DNA of 64,000 nt from an uncultured Phocaeicola sp. (GTDB lineage: Bacteria; Bacteroidota; Bacteroidia; Bacteroidales; Bacteroidaceae), in the NCBI GenBank assembly GCA_944320845.1, contig CALUJA010000009.1, forward strand, positions 1 to 64,000. The letters run 5' to 3'. How positions within the stretch are numbered: position 1 is the stretch's first letter; each line of letters opens with the position of its first letter. Position numbers and translations under genes: made by a program. Under the pieces are notes generated by a model, which saw only the letters and a list, made by a program, of their open reading frames with translations, did not search any database and had not been told where the DNA came from. This document shows positions 10,499-19,391 of this stretch, in pieces.

Positions 10499-11716
10499 AT
10501 GAGAAAAGTTTTATTTACTGTAGCTTTGTTTTTTACGGCATGTGCCGTATCTGCACAAGAAAGTGTAGTGAAAGAAGCTAAATCTGCAAAGGGAAATCCT
10601 GAGGAAGCAGCGAAGATTATCGAGCCTGCATTGGTTGATCCGTCAACGGCAAGCGATCCGGAAACATGGAAACTGGCGGGCGACTTCCAGAAGTCCATTT
10701 ATGACGAGGAGAATATGAAGCTGTATATCCCGGGCGGACAGGCTGATACTGCTAAATTGTATAACAGTCTGGCCAAGATGTTCGAGTATTATACGAAGTG
10801 TGACGAGATGGAACAGGCCAAGGTAAAGAGCGGCGAGCTGAAGAAGCCTAAGCTCAGAAAAAAACTGGCCAAGACACTGGCTGCCGTTCGTCCTCAGCTG
10901 ACCAATGCGGGAGTAGAAGCATTCAATGCCAATAACTATGCAAATGCCTTGAAATACTTTGGCATGTTTGTCGATGCTCCTCAGAATCCGATTTTTGAAG
11001 ACAATGAAGCCATCCAGAATGATACGCTGACCGCATTGTTTGCCAATTACGCCGCCTTGTCTGCAAACTTCGTAAAAGACAATGCTGCTGTCATCAAATA
11101 TGGTAAGATTGGTAAGGAACATAAAGAAGAAGGTTATCGTTCGCTGATGTGCATGGCCGAAGTTTATGGAAAGAGCGAGACTCCCGACTCTGTGCAGTGG
11201 CTGGCTACGATTAAGGAAGGTGTAGAGAAGTTCCCGGCACAGGAATATTTCATCGGAAACCTGATGGACTACTATATTCAGAAAGGGAAAATTGACGAAG
11301 GATTGGCACAAATCAACGATATCATCGCTGCAAATCCGTCGCCTTACTTTGTCTACGTAAAGGGAGTGCTGCAGTATGAAAAGAAGGATTACGACGGAGC
11401 CATCGCTACATTCAATGAAATCATTGCCAAGAACGGTGAATTCGTTGCCGAAGCGTATGCAAAGATAGGAGACTGCTACTTCTTCCAGGGACAGGATATA
11501 GAAGAAGCCAACTCTAAGCTTACAATGGACGACCCTAAATATGCAGAAGGCGAAGCTAAGGTAAAGGATTTCTACGGAAAGGCACAGCCGTTCTATGAAA
11601 AAGCCAAGGAATTGGCTCCGGACAACAAGCAATTGTGGGGACAGTTCCTTTTGAGAATCTACTGGAAGCTTAACAAGGCAGAATATGATGCTTTGGAAAA
11701 GGAATTGGGCTATTGA
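10499..11716 (+). CDS. exported tetratricopeptide-repeat protein
   Basis: A 405-residue protein with a signal peptide (1-20, ending VSAQ) and helical repeat content. The best TPR-like units are around residues 135-165 (AFNANNYANALKYFGMFV), 245-275 (YYIQKGKIDEGLAQINDI) and 280-320 (GVLQYEKKDYDGAIATFNE). It probably acts in the periplasm or at the membrane as a scaffold. It follows gyrA by 37 bp, so it may be transcribed from the same promoter, and it ends at a strong hairpin terminator. No enzymatic domain is visible; the specific role is unknown. Confidence 0.85.
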   Translation: MRKVLFTVALFFTACAVSAQESVVKEAKSAKGNPEEAAKIIEPALVDPSTASDPETWKLAGDFQKSIYDEENMKLYIPGGQADTAKLYNSLAKMFEYYTKCDEMEQAKVKSGELKKPKLRKKLAKTLAAVRPQLTNAGVEAFNANNYANALKYFGMFVDAPQNPIFEDNEAIQNDTLTALFANYAALSANFVKDNAAVIKYGKIGKEHKEEGYRSLMCMAEVYGKSETPDSVQWLATIKEGVEKFPAQEYFIGNLMDYYIQKGKIDEGLAQINDIIAANPSPYFVYVKGVLQYEKKDYDGAIATFNEIIAKNGEFVAEAYAKIGDCYFFQGQDIEEANSKLTMDDPKYAEGEAKVKDFYGKAQPFYEKAKELAPDNKQLWGQFLLRIYWKLNKAEYDALEKELGY

Positions 11717-11769
11717 TGAAATGTTTTTTTCATCCTCAGGATATTTGCCAAGTGTCTTGAGATAAGCAG

Positions 11770-11810
11770 GAAGGCCTATGAGATAAGTTCGTTTCATCTC
11801 ATAGGCCTTC
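11770..11810. terminator. bidirectional terminator between the TPR gene and tpx
   Basis: A perfect 15-bp stem (11770-11784 with 11796-11810) encloses an 11-nt loop between two convergent genes. The downstream plus-strand flank is T-rich (tctttat). Confidence 0.75.
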
Positions 11811-11830
11811 TCTTTATAAGGCTGCCGCAT

Positions 11831-12334
11831 TTATTTTATGGCTGACAGGGCTGCCTCATAGTCGGGCTCTTGAGTAATTTCGGGGACAAGCTCTGTATAG
11901 ATGACCTTTCCTTCCGGGCTGATGATTACCACCGCACGTGCCAGCAGTCCGCATAGCGGGCCGTCTGTCATGAGCACGCCATATTTTTCGCCGAAGTCTG
12001 AAGTGTAGCGGTAGTCGGACAACGGGATTACATTCTCGATGCCCTCGGCCGAGCAAAAGCGTCCCTGCGCGAAAGGCAGGTCTTTCGACACGGCCAGCAC
12101 GACCGTATCGGGCTTGTCTGCGGCCATTTTATTGAATTTCCTTACCGAAGCGGCGCATACGCCTGTGTCCAGACTCGGAAAGATGTTCAGCAATACGAAT
12201 TTGCCTTGTGCGTCGGACAAGGTAAAGCTGCCTAAATCTCCTTTTACCAGTGAAAACTGCGGGGCTGGTTCTCCCGTCTTCACGAAACTTCCTGCCAAAG
12301 TTACAGGTACTCCTTTAAAAGCTGTTGTTGCCAT
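11831..12334 (-). CDS. tpx: thiol peroxidase (atypical 2-Cys peroxiredoxin)
   Basis: A 167-residue Tpx that reduces hydroperoxides in the cytosol using thioredoxin. The peroxidatic cysteine is in PSLDTGVCAASVRKFN and the resolving cysteine in GRFCSAEG, the spacing expected of the Tpx subfamily. The N-terminus (MATTAFKGVPVTLAG) and length are typical. It is the last gene of a minus-strand group that includes a serine hydrolase 59 bp upstream. No TAnnTTTG box is visible directly before it, so it may be read from upstream. Confidence 0.95.
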   Translation of the reverse strand: MATTAFKGVPVTLAGSFVKTGEPAPQFSLVKGDLGSFTLSDAQGKFVLLNIFPSLDTGVCAASVRKFNKMAADKPDTVVLAVSKDLPFAQGRFCSAEGIENVIPLSDYRYTSDFGEKYGVLMTDGPLCGLLARAVVIISPEGKVIYTELVPEITQEPDYEAALSAIK

Positions 12335-12393
12335 AGTCTTTATGATTTGTTTTGACTTGTTTGATTATAAAACAAGTACGGATTTCCATTTGT

Positions 12394-13536
12394 TCAGTCG
12401 CTGAGTATTTTCATGGCGATATCCATGTATCTGTAGATATCGGTGGTCATTTCACGGACATATTCGTCTGAACGTTTTTTCCCCAACCGTACAACGATTG
12501 CATTCCGGCTTGGAATGGCGATGATGTATTGTCCCAGCATGCCTCTCATATAGGGGTTCGTCTGGTCATGATAGTGCATAATCCATATCTGGAAGCCGTA
12601 ATAGTCCAGACTGTCCTTGCCCCACTGGTCTTTCAAATAGGAGGCCGGGGTCATGGCCTCGGTCATATACGCTTGCGACACGAGCTGCCTTCCGTTCCAA
12701 TTGCCTTTATGCAGCATCAGCCGGGCAAAACGCGCCGCATCGCGGGCTGTAGTGTGAAAGCAACAGAAGGCTTTTTCGTCTCCGCCTTTTTTGTCGAGCA
12801 GCCAGAAGGCGTCTTGTCCGGCAAGCATGGGGCGCCACAGCTTTTTTTCCGCATAGTCGCTCAAGGTTTCACCCGTGGCGGCTTCGATAACAAAGGCCAG
12901 CAGTTGGGTTTCTCCGCTTCTGTAGGTATACTGTATGCCCGGAGTTTCGGTTACCGGCAGTCCGGTCACCAGTTCATAAAGGTCATTCCCGTAGTAGCCG
13001 TGGGTGGTGACGGAAAACAGAGAGGCATAAGACTCGTCCCAATCCATGCCTCCGCTCATAGTGAGCAGGTCGCGTATGGTTACTTCCTTTTGTTTCCCTT
13101 GTGTGTAGCGGGGAATGTAGAGTGACACCGGATCATCCAGACTTTTTATTTTGCCTTCGTCTAAGGCCGCTCCCGTCAGCATGCTGACTATGCTCTTGGT
13201 GCATGAGTACAGATTAGAGGTAAGCGTGTCGTTCCACCCTCCGCGATAGCTTTCAAACAGGATGCTGTCGTTGCGGATTACTAAGAAAGAAACCGTTCCC
13301 ATCTTGTCTAAATAGGCGGAATCGGCGGCATCCAGACGGTATGAATTGTAGCGGAGGGATATATTCCAGTCCCAGCAGGAGTCGGGGGCATGGACAACAT
13401 GGCTTTCGAACAGGGCCTTGTCGTCGATGGTAGGGAACCAATGGACAAGCGCTTGCCGGGCATAATAGGGTAGGCTCAGGTAGCCGACAATCAGTGCTAT
13501 CGGCACGGCAAGCATTATCTTATGGCTCTTTTTCAT
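12394..13536 (-). CDS. beta-lactamase-fold serine hydrolase
   Basis: A 380-residue protein with an N-terminal membrane anchor or signal segment (about 7-24). The penicillin-binding-like fold shows the SxxK motif SCTK (Ser111, Lys114) and a YxS-type motif YRSG (Tyr205). DLLTMSGGMDWDES is a strong family signature of the class C / 6-aminohexanoate-dimer-hydrolase (EstB-like) group. It is likely a periplasmic esterase, amidase or peptidase; a role in beta-lactam resistance cannot be inferred. The start is 6 bp after the engB stop, so it is co-transcribed with engB. Confidence 0.85.
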   Translation of the reverse strand: MKKSHKIMLAVPIALIVGYLSLPYYARQALVHWFPTIDDKALFESHVVHAPDSCWDWNISLRYNSYRLDAADSAYLDKMGTVSFLVIRNDSILFESYRGGWNDTLTSNLYSCTKSIVSMLTGAALDEGKIKSLDDPVSLYIPRYTQGKQKEVTIRDLLTMSGGMDWDESYASLFSVTTHGYYGNDLYELVTGLPVTETPGIQYTYRSGETQLLAFVIEAATGETLSDYAEKKLWRPMLAGQDAFWLLDKKGGDEKAFCCFHTTARDAARFARLMLHKGNWNGRQLVSQAYMTEAMTPASYLKDQWGKDSLDYYGFQIWIMHYHDQTNPYMRGMLGQYIIAIPSRNAIVVRLGKKRSDEYVREMTTDIYRYMDIAMKILSD

Positions 13537-13542
13537 GACATC

Positions 13543-14142
13543 CTATTGCAGTGAGCGGTTGATTGATTCGATGTAGTCCAGAATCTCTTCACGCCCGATT
13601 TTCTTTTCGGAAGAAGAGATGAAGTGAGGGGGCAGCTCTTCCCACTGCTCTTTCAGAACATCCAGATAGCGGTTTACATTTTCTTTTGTCCTCAGGTTGC
13701 TTTGCTTGTCTGCCTTGGTGAAAATGATGGCAAAAGGCACTCCGTTTTCCCCCAGCCATTCGATAAACTGAAGGTCAATCTTTTGAGGTTCCAGCCGGCT
13801 GTCGACCAAAACAAACAGGCATGTCATCTGTTGTCTCCTTAGCACGTAGCTTTCTATCATTTCACGTAGTTTCTCCATCATTTTCTTGCCGCGCTGGGCG
13901 TAGCCGTATCCGGGCAAATCGACAAGATACCATTCTTTATTTACCAGAAAATGGTTTATAAGCAGTGTCTTTCCCGGGGTGGAAGAGGTCATGGCCAGTT
14001 TGGAAAAATTGGTCAGCATATTGATAAGACTGGATTTCCCTACATTCGAGCGTCCGATGAATGCATATTCGGGCAGGTTGGTCTGCGGACACATCTCAAC
14101 CCATTGGTTACTTACGACAAATTCAGCACTGGTTATTTTCAT
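13543..14142 (-). CDS. engB: ribosome-biogenesis GTPase EngB/YsxC/YihA
   Basis: Small GTPase needed for assembly of the 50S subunit. With the start at 14142 it has 199 residues: the P-loop GRSNVGKSS (30-38), the switch G2 TPGKT, G3 DLPGYG and G4 TKAD are all present. The open frame continues 38 codons upstream, but the ATG at 14142 gives the conserved N-terminus MKITSAEF, and a perfect TATCTTTG box lies between the two candidate starts, which excludes the longer form. Confidence 0.95.
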   Translation of the reverse strand: MKITSAEFVVSNQWVEMCPQTNLPEYAFIGRSNVGKSSLINMLTNFSKLAMTSSTPGKTLLINHFLVNKEWYLVDLPGYGYAQRGKKMMEKLREMIESYVLRRQQMTCLFVLVDSRLEPQKIDLQFIEWLGENGVPFAIIFTKADKQSNLRTKENVNRYLDVLKEQWEELPPHFISSSEKKIGREEILDYIESINRSLQ

Positions 14143-14165
14143 AAATTCAATGTTTAATCTGATGA

Positions 14166-14173
14166 CAAAGATA
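14166..14173 (-). promoter_or_regulatory. -7 promoter box of engB
   Basis: The minus strand reads TATCTTTG 23 bp before the chosen engB start; TTTG occurs 24 nt further upstream (14198-14201), slightly long for the consensus. It decides the engB start. Confidence 0.6.
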
Positions 14174-14277
14174 AGGAATGTTGGCGGATTTATGCGACAA
14201 ATGGCGGAAAACATGCGAAGAGGGTACTTTTTTATCGGGCGGAAAGCGGTTTTCACCGCCGTGCCGGAACTTTTTGC

Positions 14278-15753
14278 TCAGCATGAAATCTTTCTCCTGC
14301 CGGCTTCCCCGTTTCCGATGCTGAGCAGCATCAGGCCGCCGAATGTCAGCAGTCCGTTTACCATCAGCATTTCATAACCGAATTGATAGCCGGAAACCGC
14401 ATATACGGCCTTGTCTGCCAGATAGCAGATTATGGGAGAAGCTACGGCGATATAGGGAACAAAGCGGTCTCGCGGCTGCTTCCGGGTGAACAGGCCGAAG
14501 CAGAACAATCCCAGCAGCGGTCCGTAAGTGTAGGATGCCAATATATAAATGGTGTCGATGACGCTCTGGCTGCCGATTGACTCGAATATGACCATACATG
14601 AAATGAATGCGATGGAGACAAGCAGGTGGGAAAGTTTGCGTATGCGCTGTGCTTTCTGCTCGGGATACCGGCCTATGTTCAGCAAATCGATGCAGAAACT
14701 TGTGGTGAGGGCGGTAAGGGCGGAGTCGGCACTTGAGAAGGCGGCCGCTATGATGCCGATAGTGAACAGTATGAGAACGGAATATCCCAGGTAGCCCCCG
14801 GCTGCGAACATGGGCAGTATGTCATCTCCCTTTTCCGGTACGGCCAGATTCAGTTGCGAAGCGACGGCCAGCAGCAGAATGCCCAATGAAAGAAACAGCA
14901 GATTGACCGGAACGAATGAAACGCCATAGCAATACATGTTTTTCTGAGCTTCTTTCAGATTCCGGCACGACAGGTTTTTCTGCATCATGTCCTGGTCAAG
15001 GCCGGTCATGACGATTGTAATGAAAATTCCGCTGAAGAACTGCTTGAAGAAGTTCTGCTTGGAATGCCAGTCGTCAAATACGAAGATGCGACTGTACTCG
15101 CTTCGGGCGACAAGTGCGACTGCTTCTTTCAGGTTTATTCCCAGTATGTCAATCGTCTGGTATAATATCAGTCCCAATGCGGCCAGCAGGCAAAGAGTCT
15201 GCAGACTGTCGGTCCACACGATGGTTCGTATGCCGCTGCGCCGCGTATAGAGCCATATCAGTATCACTGTGCCGGCGGCGGTGACGGCAAAAGGAACGTG
15301 ATAAGCATCGAATACATAGTGTTGTAAAATCAGGCACACCAGATACAGGCGCGCGGCTGCACCCAGCAGTTTTGAGATAAGGAAGAATGAAGCGCCGGTC
15401 TTGTACGAGTGCCGCCCGATTCTTTGCCCTAAATAAGTATAGATGGAGATAAGGTTTAACCGGTAGTAAAGAGGGAGCAACACGTGGGCGATAACGAGAT
15501 AACCGACCGCGAACCCGAGGCAAGTCTGCATGTAGGTCATGCCAATGCTGCCTACCATGCCGGGAACGGATACGAAAGTCACCCCCGAAAGCGAGGCTCC
15601 TATCATCCCGAAAGAAACGATGTACCACGGAGACTGGCGATTCCCCCGGAAAAAAGCGTCATTGTCCGTGTGTCGGTTGGCTGTCAGCCGGGCAACGAAC
15701 AGCAGAAGCCCGAAATACAGAAATATGGTGAGGAGAATAAAAAAACCGTTCAT
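14278..15753 (-). CDS. sodium/solute symporter (SSS family)
   Basis: A 491-residue inner-membrane transporter with about 13 predicted helices, starting MNGFFILLTIFLYFG. Family signatures include the early RLTANRHTDNDAFFRGNR loop, GASLSGVTFVSVPGMVG in the first unwound-helix region, and GLDQDMMQKNLSCRN in the middle. Members carry sugars, proline, sialic acid or pantothenate with Na+; the substrate is not readable here and no catabolic genes lie next to it. It is transcribed divergently from recR. Confidence 0.88.
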   Translation of the reverse strand: MNGFFILLTIFLYFGLLLFVARLTANRHTDNDAFFRGNRQSPWYIVSFGMIGASLSGVTFVSVPGMVGSIGMTYMQTCLGFAVGYLVIAHVLLPLYYRLNLISIYTYLGQRIGRHSYKTGASFFLISKLLGAAARLYLVCLILQHYVFDAYHVPFAVTAAGTVILIWLYTRRSGIRTIVWTDSLQTLCLLAALGLILYQTIDILGINLKEAVALVARSEYSRIFVFDDWHSKQNFFKQFFSGIFITIVMTGLDQDMMQKNLSCRNLKEAQKNMYCYGVSFVPVNLLFLSLGILLLAVASQLNLAVPEKGDDILPMFAAGGYLGYSVLILFTIGIIAAAFSSADSALTALTTSFCIDLLNIGRYPEQKAQRIRKLSHLLVSIAFISCMVIFESIGSQSVIDTIYILASYTYGPLLGLFCFGLFTRKQPRDRFVPYIAVASPIICYLADKAVYAVSGYQFGYEMLMVNGLLTFGGLMLLSIGNGEAGRRKISC

Positions 15754-15772
15754 GATAATTTTTTTGGATGTG

Positions 15773-15801
15773 CAAAGATATACAGAATTTTAGTATTTTT
15801 G
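15773..15801. promoter_or_regulatory. divergent -7 boxes for the symporter gene and recR
   Basis: The minus strand reads TATCTTTG at 15773-15780, 20 bp before the symporter ATG. The plus strand reads TATTTTTG at 15794-15801, 31 bp before the recR ATG. The two transcripts would start back to back within 30 bp. Confidence 0.6.
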
Positions 15802-15831
15802 CCCTCCGAACTGATTTAAGTGGAAAAAGAA

Positions 15832-16449
15832 ATGAACCAGCAATATCCGTCAGCATTATTGGAGAAAGCGGTGGGAGAGTTCGCGAAACTTCCCGGCATC
15901 GGGCGTAAAACGGCCATGAGACTGGTGCTGCACCTGCTGCGTCAAGATACCGAAACGGTAGAAGCATTCGGCAATGCGATGATAACCCTGAAGCATGAAG
16001 TCAAATACTGCAAGGTTTGTCACAATATATCCGATTCGGATGTGTGCCGCATTTGTTCTAACCCGGCACGGGATATGTCTGTCATCTGCGTTGTAGAGAA
16101 TATCCGCGATGTGATGGCAGTAGAAAACACTCAGCAGTTCAAGGGACTGTATCACGTTTTAGGGGGCGTAATTTCTCCGATGGACGGCATCGGCCCTTCC
16201 GACCTGCAGATAGATAGCTTGGTAGAGCGTGTAAAGGCCGGAGGGATAAAGGAAATTATCCTTGCATTGAGTTCAACAATGGAGGGAGATACGACAAACT
16301 TTTATATTTTCCGGAAGTTAAGCGGATTTGATGTGAAGCTGACCGTCATAGCACGGGGTATTTCAATCGGCGATGAACTGGAATATACGGACGAGGTGAC
16401 ATTGGGGCGTTCGATTGTAAACCGCATAGCCTTTACGGGAACTGTTTGA
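15832..16449 (+). CDS. recR: recombination mediator RecR
   Basis: A 205-residue protein that works with RecO (and RecF) to load RecA at gaps. It has a helix-hairpin-helix ([11 protein letters not shown]), a C4 zinc finger (Cys60, 63, 72, 75) and a Toprim domain (VCVVEN... to about residue 180). A GTG 12 bp upstream is in frame, but the ATG at 15832 gives the usual MNQQYPS start and has a purine-rich ggaaaaag just before it. It heads a three-gene run with a membrane protein and an acetyltransferase. Confidence 0.96.
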   Translation: MNQQYPSALLEKAVGEFAKLPGIGRKTAMRLVLHLLRQDTETVEAFGNAMITLKHEVKYCKVCHNISDSDVCRICSNPARDMSVICVVENIRDVMAVENTQQFKGLYHVLGGVISPMDGIGPSDLQIDSLVERVKAGGIKEIILALSSTMEGDTTNFYIFRKLSGFDVKLTVIARGISIGDELEYTDEVTLGRSIVNRIAFTGTV

Positions 16450-16472
16450 TATGTAAATGATAGAATGTAAAA

Positions 16473-16934
16473 ATGATGGAAAAAAAGATTAGCCGTCTGT
16501 TAGGATGCCTGAAGGTGGAGTATTCGTTGATGTGGATAATTGTATTGGCAGCCGTTGTTTTGTATGAATCGGATGTCATACCGCAGGGAATGTGGGTAGA
16601 CAATGCCCGTATGGCTTATCTCCTCCAGGTTTTGGGTGTATTGATGACGGTAGGAGTGATACCGCTGTCTTTTTATATGTTCAAGGTCTTGTTGACGCGC
16701 CATGTCCGTCGTCTTTCTTTTTTGAAGGCCTTGGAGAGTTATCATCGGTGGAGCGGGGTGCGTTTGGTCTTGTTGCTGGTTCCGCTTTTGCTGGATTTGT
16801 TTGTATATTACAGCACTTTGGACACTGCCGGACTGTTGTGTGCGGCCATGATGATACTGGCTTCGCTGTTTTGCATGCCGAGCCGCAAGCGTTTGTTGGC
16901 GGAGCTTGATTTGGAAAACCCGGATAATGTCTGA
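16473..16934 (+). CDS. small four-helix membrane protein of unknown function
   Basis: A 153-residue protein with four hydrophobic segments at about 16-35, 49-74, 95-114 and 119-136, and a charged loop between helices 2 and 3 (RHVRRLSF). The C-terminus is soluble and acidic. I do not recognise a family. It begins 23 bp after recR and ends 2 bp before the acetyltransferase gene, so the three are almost certainly one transcript. Confidence 0.7.
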   Translation: MMEKKISRLLGCLKVEYSLMWIIVLAAVVLYESDVIPQGMWVDNARMAYLLQVLGVLMTVGVIPLSFYMFKVLLTRHVRRLSFLKALESYHRWSGVRLVLLLVPLLLDLFVYYSTLDTAGLLCAAMMILASLFCMPSRKRLLAELDLENPDNV

Positions 16935-16936
16935 TT

Positions 16937-17461
16937 ATGGAAAGCTGGATTGATGAGATTGTCTTGCGCGCTCCCGAGCCGGAGGATTTGGAAAGCATGT
17001 TCCTCTTTGAAAACGATGAGATGTTATGGCCTGACAGCAATGCGACCGGGCCTTATTCGCGTTATCAGCTGAAACAGTATTTGTTGGAATCACAAAATGA
17101 TGTGTTTGCCGACCGCCAGCTGCGGCTGATGATAGGCCATAAGGACAGGGGGACATTGGGAATCATCGACCTTTGCACGTTCGACCCCCGGCACAACCGG
17201 GCTGAAGTTGGCATAGTCATAAAGCCGGAGATGCGCGGGAAAGGCATTGCGCGCAAAGCGCTGGGGCTGCTTGAGGTTCATTGCTTCAGACTGCTGGGGA
17301 TTCATCAGCTCTATGCCTATGTCCGGAAAGACAATATCCCCTGCGTCCGGCTGTTTCTTTCAGCCGGATACGGGGAGTGCGCGTGTCTTCCCCAGTGGTT
17401 CCGCATCGGAAGCCGTTATCATGATGTCTGTCTGTTCCAGAAATTCAATCCTTTCAATTGA
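16937..17461 (+). CDS. GNAT-family N-acetyltransferase
   Basis: A 174-residue acetyltransferase of the RimJ/RimL/SpeG-like type. The acetyl-CoA-binding loop RGKGIA (100-105) follows the strand VGIVIKP, and the C-terminal DNIPCVRLFLSAGY is the usual GNAT motif B. The acceptor could be a protein N-terminus, polyamine or small molecule. The gene starts 2 bp after the membrane-protein gene and its last 8 bp overlap the convergent YqgE gene. Confidence 0.85.
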   Translation: MESWIDEIVLRAPEPEDLESMFLFENDEMLWPDSNATGPYSRYQLKQYLLESQNDVFADRQLRLMIGHKDRGTLGIIDLCTFDPRHNRAEVGIVIKPEMRGKGIARKALGLLEVHCFRLLGIHQLYAYVRKDNIPCVRLFLSAGYGECACLPQWFRIGSRYHDVCLFQKFNPFN

Positions 17462-18047
17462 GCGAAGGGAATTGGGGATATTTCGCCCACATGCGATAAG
17501 GGTTTCCCAAATCATTCATGCAGTTTTTCCAAAAGTTGGCAGACTGGTTCTTCAGGAAGTTCAAAGGGTTGCTTTGGCCGATTATCCATGCATCTTCTTC
17601 TATTTCCTGCTGTAGTTGGCCGTATTCCCACCCTGAATATCCGGCGAAGAAACGGATATGTCCTTCCATCGGCTGCCCGTCCAGAATGTATTTCTTTATG
17701 CTTTCGAAGTCCCCGTTCAGGTAAAGTCCGTATCCCAAAGGGATGGAACCTTCCAATGAACTGAGCGTATGGATGAAAAACAGGTTGTCTCTTTCCATCG
17801 GGCCTCCTGAAAAGACCGGTATTGCAGCGGCATCTTTAAGGTCTGGTACCATCATGTTCAGAGTATACCGCGCACTGAACCGTTTATTCATGGTTAGTCC
17901 TACACTTCCATCAGAATCATGTGCAACCATCAGAATGACCGAACGGGTAAAGTGATAATTGTGAAGTAACGGAGAAGCGATAAGAATACTTCCTTCGTGA
18001 ATAGGAAGTGTCTTATTGGATTTTACATGAAAAATACGCATATCCAT
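17454..18047 (-). CDS. YqgE/AlgH family protein (UPF0301)
   Basis: A 197-residue cytosolic protein of the YqgE/AlgH family. The diagnostic N-terminal pattern is GSILIASPLL...FTRSVILMVAHDSDGSVGLTMNK, followed by VFSGGP and GYSGWEYGQL. The function of the family is not settled; it has been tied to regulation in Pseudomonas (AlgH). A second ATG two codons in (18041) is equally possible. A degenerate promoter box TATCTTAG is at 18072-18079. Confidence 0.9.
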   Translation of the reverse strand: MDMRIFHVKSNKTLPIHEGSILIASPLLHNYHFTRSVILMVAHDSDGSVGLTMNKRFSARYTLNMMVPDLKDAAAIPVFSGGPMERDNLFFIHTLSSLEGSIPLGYGLYLNGDFESIKKYILDGQPMEGHIRFFAGYSGWEYGQLQQEIEEDAWIIGQSNPLNFLKNQSANFWKNCMNDLGNPYRMWAKYPQFPSLN

Positions 18048-18071
18048 AATGCTTCAACTTTAAATAATTTC

Positions 18072-18079
18072 CTAAGATA
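18072..18079 (-). promoter_or_regulatory. candidate -7 box of the YqgE gene
   Basis: The minus strand reads TATCTTAG, one mismatch from TAnnTTTG, 24 bp before the ATG. No -33 match. Confidence 0.3.
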
Positions 18080-18227
18080 CTTATTTAAATTGGAATAAAA
18101 AAGCATTGCCTTGTTTTTTTTGTGCTTTTGTTTGGGATGGGGGTAAAACGAACAAATCATTCCGAGCATTGTTATTAAGATATGCAAGCGTTACAAGCTT
18201 GCCGAAAAACAATTAATAATTACAGTT

Positions 18228-19199
18228 ATGAAAAAAACAATCATTGGAATGCTCGGTTTGCTGCTTCTTTTTTCTGCCTGCCATAAGGAAGAAAGTATAT
18301 ATGAAAAGAAGAATACGGACGAATTGGTCAGTCCGGCTCTGACTATGCGCATGTTTGAGAATTTTGAGTTGAAGTCCTTTTCCGGTATCGTAGAGGTTTA
18401 TCCGTGTCAGGCCGGGACATCGGTTTATTATGGCAATTATGTAAACGGAGCCTTGTCAGTGTTCAACGGCCAGTATACCGTGGTAAACGGCTTGGTGTCA
18501 GGGAAGTATAACCGCGAACTGATGCTTCCGGTAGGAGAATATAATATGGTCTATTGGGGGACTCCGAAATATGATACTCCCATTTTTGAAGCACCGGCCA
18601 TCAATCATCCGGGACTAACGCGGGATATGGACTTGTCAAAAAAATTTTTTAGTCTGCATAAAAACATGGGTGACACGACCTATATGCCGACATATGACCT
18701 GGTATATGGGGTGAAAGAGGCGGTGGTAGGAACGGAAGACCTGCAGGTGGCACTGGACCGCGTCGTTGCCGGGGTGAGTCTGATTGTAAAGAAAAAAGAC
18801 GGGACTCCTTTCAGCGGAAGTGTTGCCAGTGTAAAGGCGCAGATTGTCGGGATTGCCGAACGCTTGAATTTCTATACAGCGGAACCGGAGAACACGACAA
18901 AAACCGTCCAGTTTGACCTGACGGCTTCGGAAGACCGGCGGACAATGTCCAATCCCACGGTGATGGTATTTCCTTCGTCTCCCCATCCGTTGCTGAAACT
19001 GCTGGTCACGCTGAAAGACGGTTCGGTATATCAGGTCTCGCAGCCGCTTCAAAGTCCGCTGACGGCCAATACGCATCTGACATTGAATATTGTGATTGAA
19101 AAAATATTTGCCGATGAAGACTCGGGGAACTTTACGATAAACGACTGGAATGAAACCAGTGAAACGGTCGATTTCTCTGTCATTGGCAGAAAAGTATAG
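18228..19199 (+). CDS. FimB/Mfa2-like fimbrial-anchor lipoprotein (probable)
   Basis: A 323-residue outer-membrane lipoprotein: the signal peptide ends in the lipobox LFSAC with Cys18. The body is beta-rich and, with the central DRVVAGVSLIVKKKDG and the C-terminal NFTINDWNE, resembles the FimB/Mfa2 (Bacteroidales fimbrillin-anchor) proteins that cap and anchor type V pili. No major fimbrillin or tip genes are adjacent, so it may be an orphan anchor. The family call is by pattern only. A 6-bp inverted repeat (18184-18202) lies just upstream, and a hairpin terminator follows. Confidence 0.6.
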   Translation: MKKTIIGMLGLLLLFSACHKEESIYEKKNTDELVSPALTMRMFENFELKSFSGIVEVYPCQAGTSVYYGNYVNGALSVFNGQYTVVNGLVSGKYNRELMLPVGEYNMVYWGTPKYDTPIFEAPAINHPGLTRDMDLSKKFFSLHKNMGDTTYMPTYDLVYGVKEAVVGTEDLQVALDRVVAGVSLIVKKKDGTPFSGSVASVKAQIVGIAERLNFYTAEPENTTKTVQFDLTASEDRRTMSNPTVMVFPSSPHPLLKLLVTLKDGSVYQVSQPLQSPLTANTHLTLNIVIEKIFADEDSGNFTINDWNETSETVDFSVIGRKV

Positions 19200-19230
19200 C
19201 TTCTAAGGCCACACCGGAAGCTTCATTGTG

Positions 19231-19272
19231 AAATCAGCGACAAGTCTTGACCGGCTTATTGCTGATTTTTTG
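19231..19272 (+). terminator. terminator after the FimB-like gene
   Basis: An 8-bp stem aaatcagc/gctgattt (19231-19238 with 19261-19268) runs directly into a T-tract (tttt, then gatttt). Confidence 0.65.
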
Positions 19273-19309
19273 ATTTTAACTGGTTCTTATTTACCAATAA
19301 TATCCTGTA

Positions 19310-19383
19310 TTTCCGGAAAAATATCCTATAGGTTATTTTTGTTTTTTACTAATTTTGCGCTAATCAAATCATTTGTATTTTTG
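19310..19383 (+). promoter_or_regulatory. promoter region of the lipid/polyene-type operon
   Basis: Two perfect -7 boxes occur. TATTTTTG at 19334-19341 has TTTC 20 nt upstream (19310-19313). TATTTTTG at 19376-19383 has TTTG 18 nt upstream (19354-19357), but it would start transcription almost on the ATG at 19392. The first is the likelier start. Confidence 0.55.
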
Positions 19384-19391
19384 CTTCCGTT

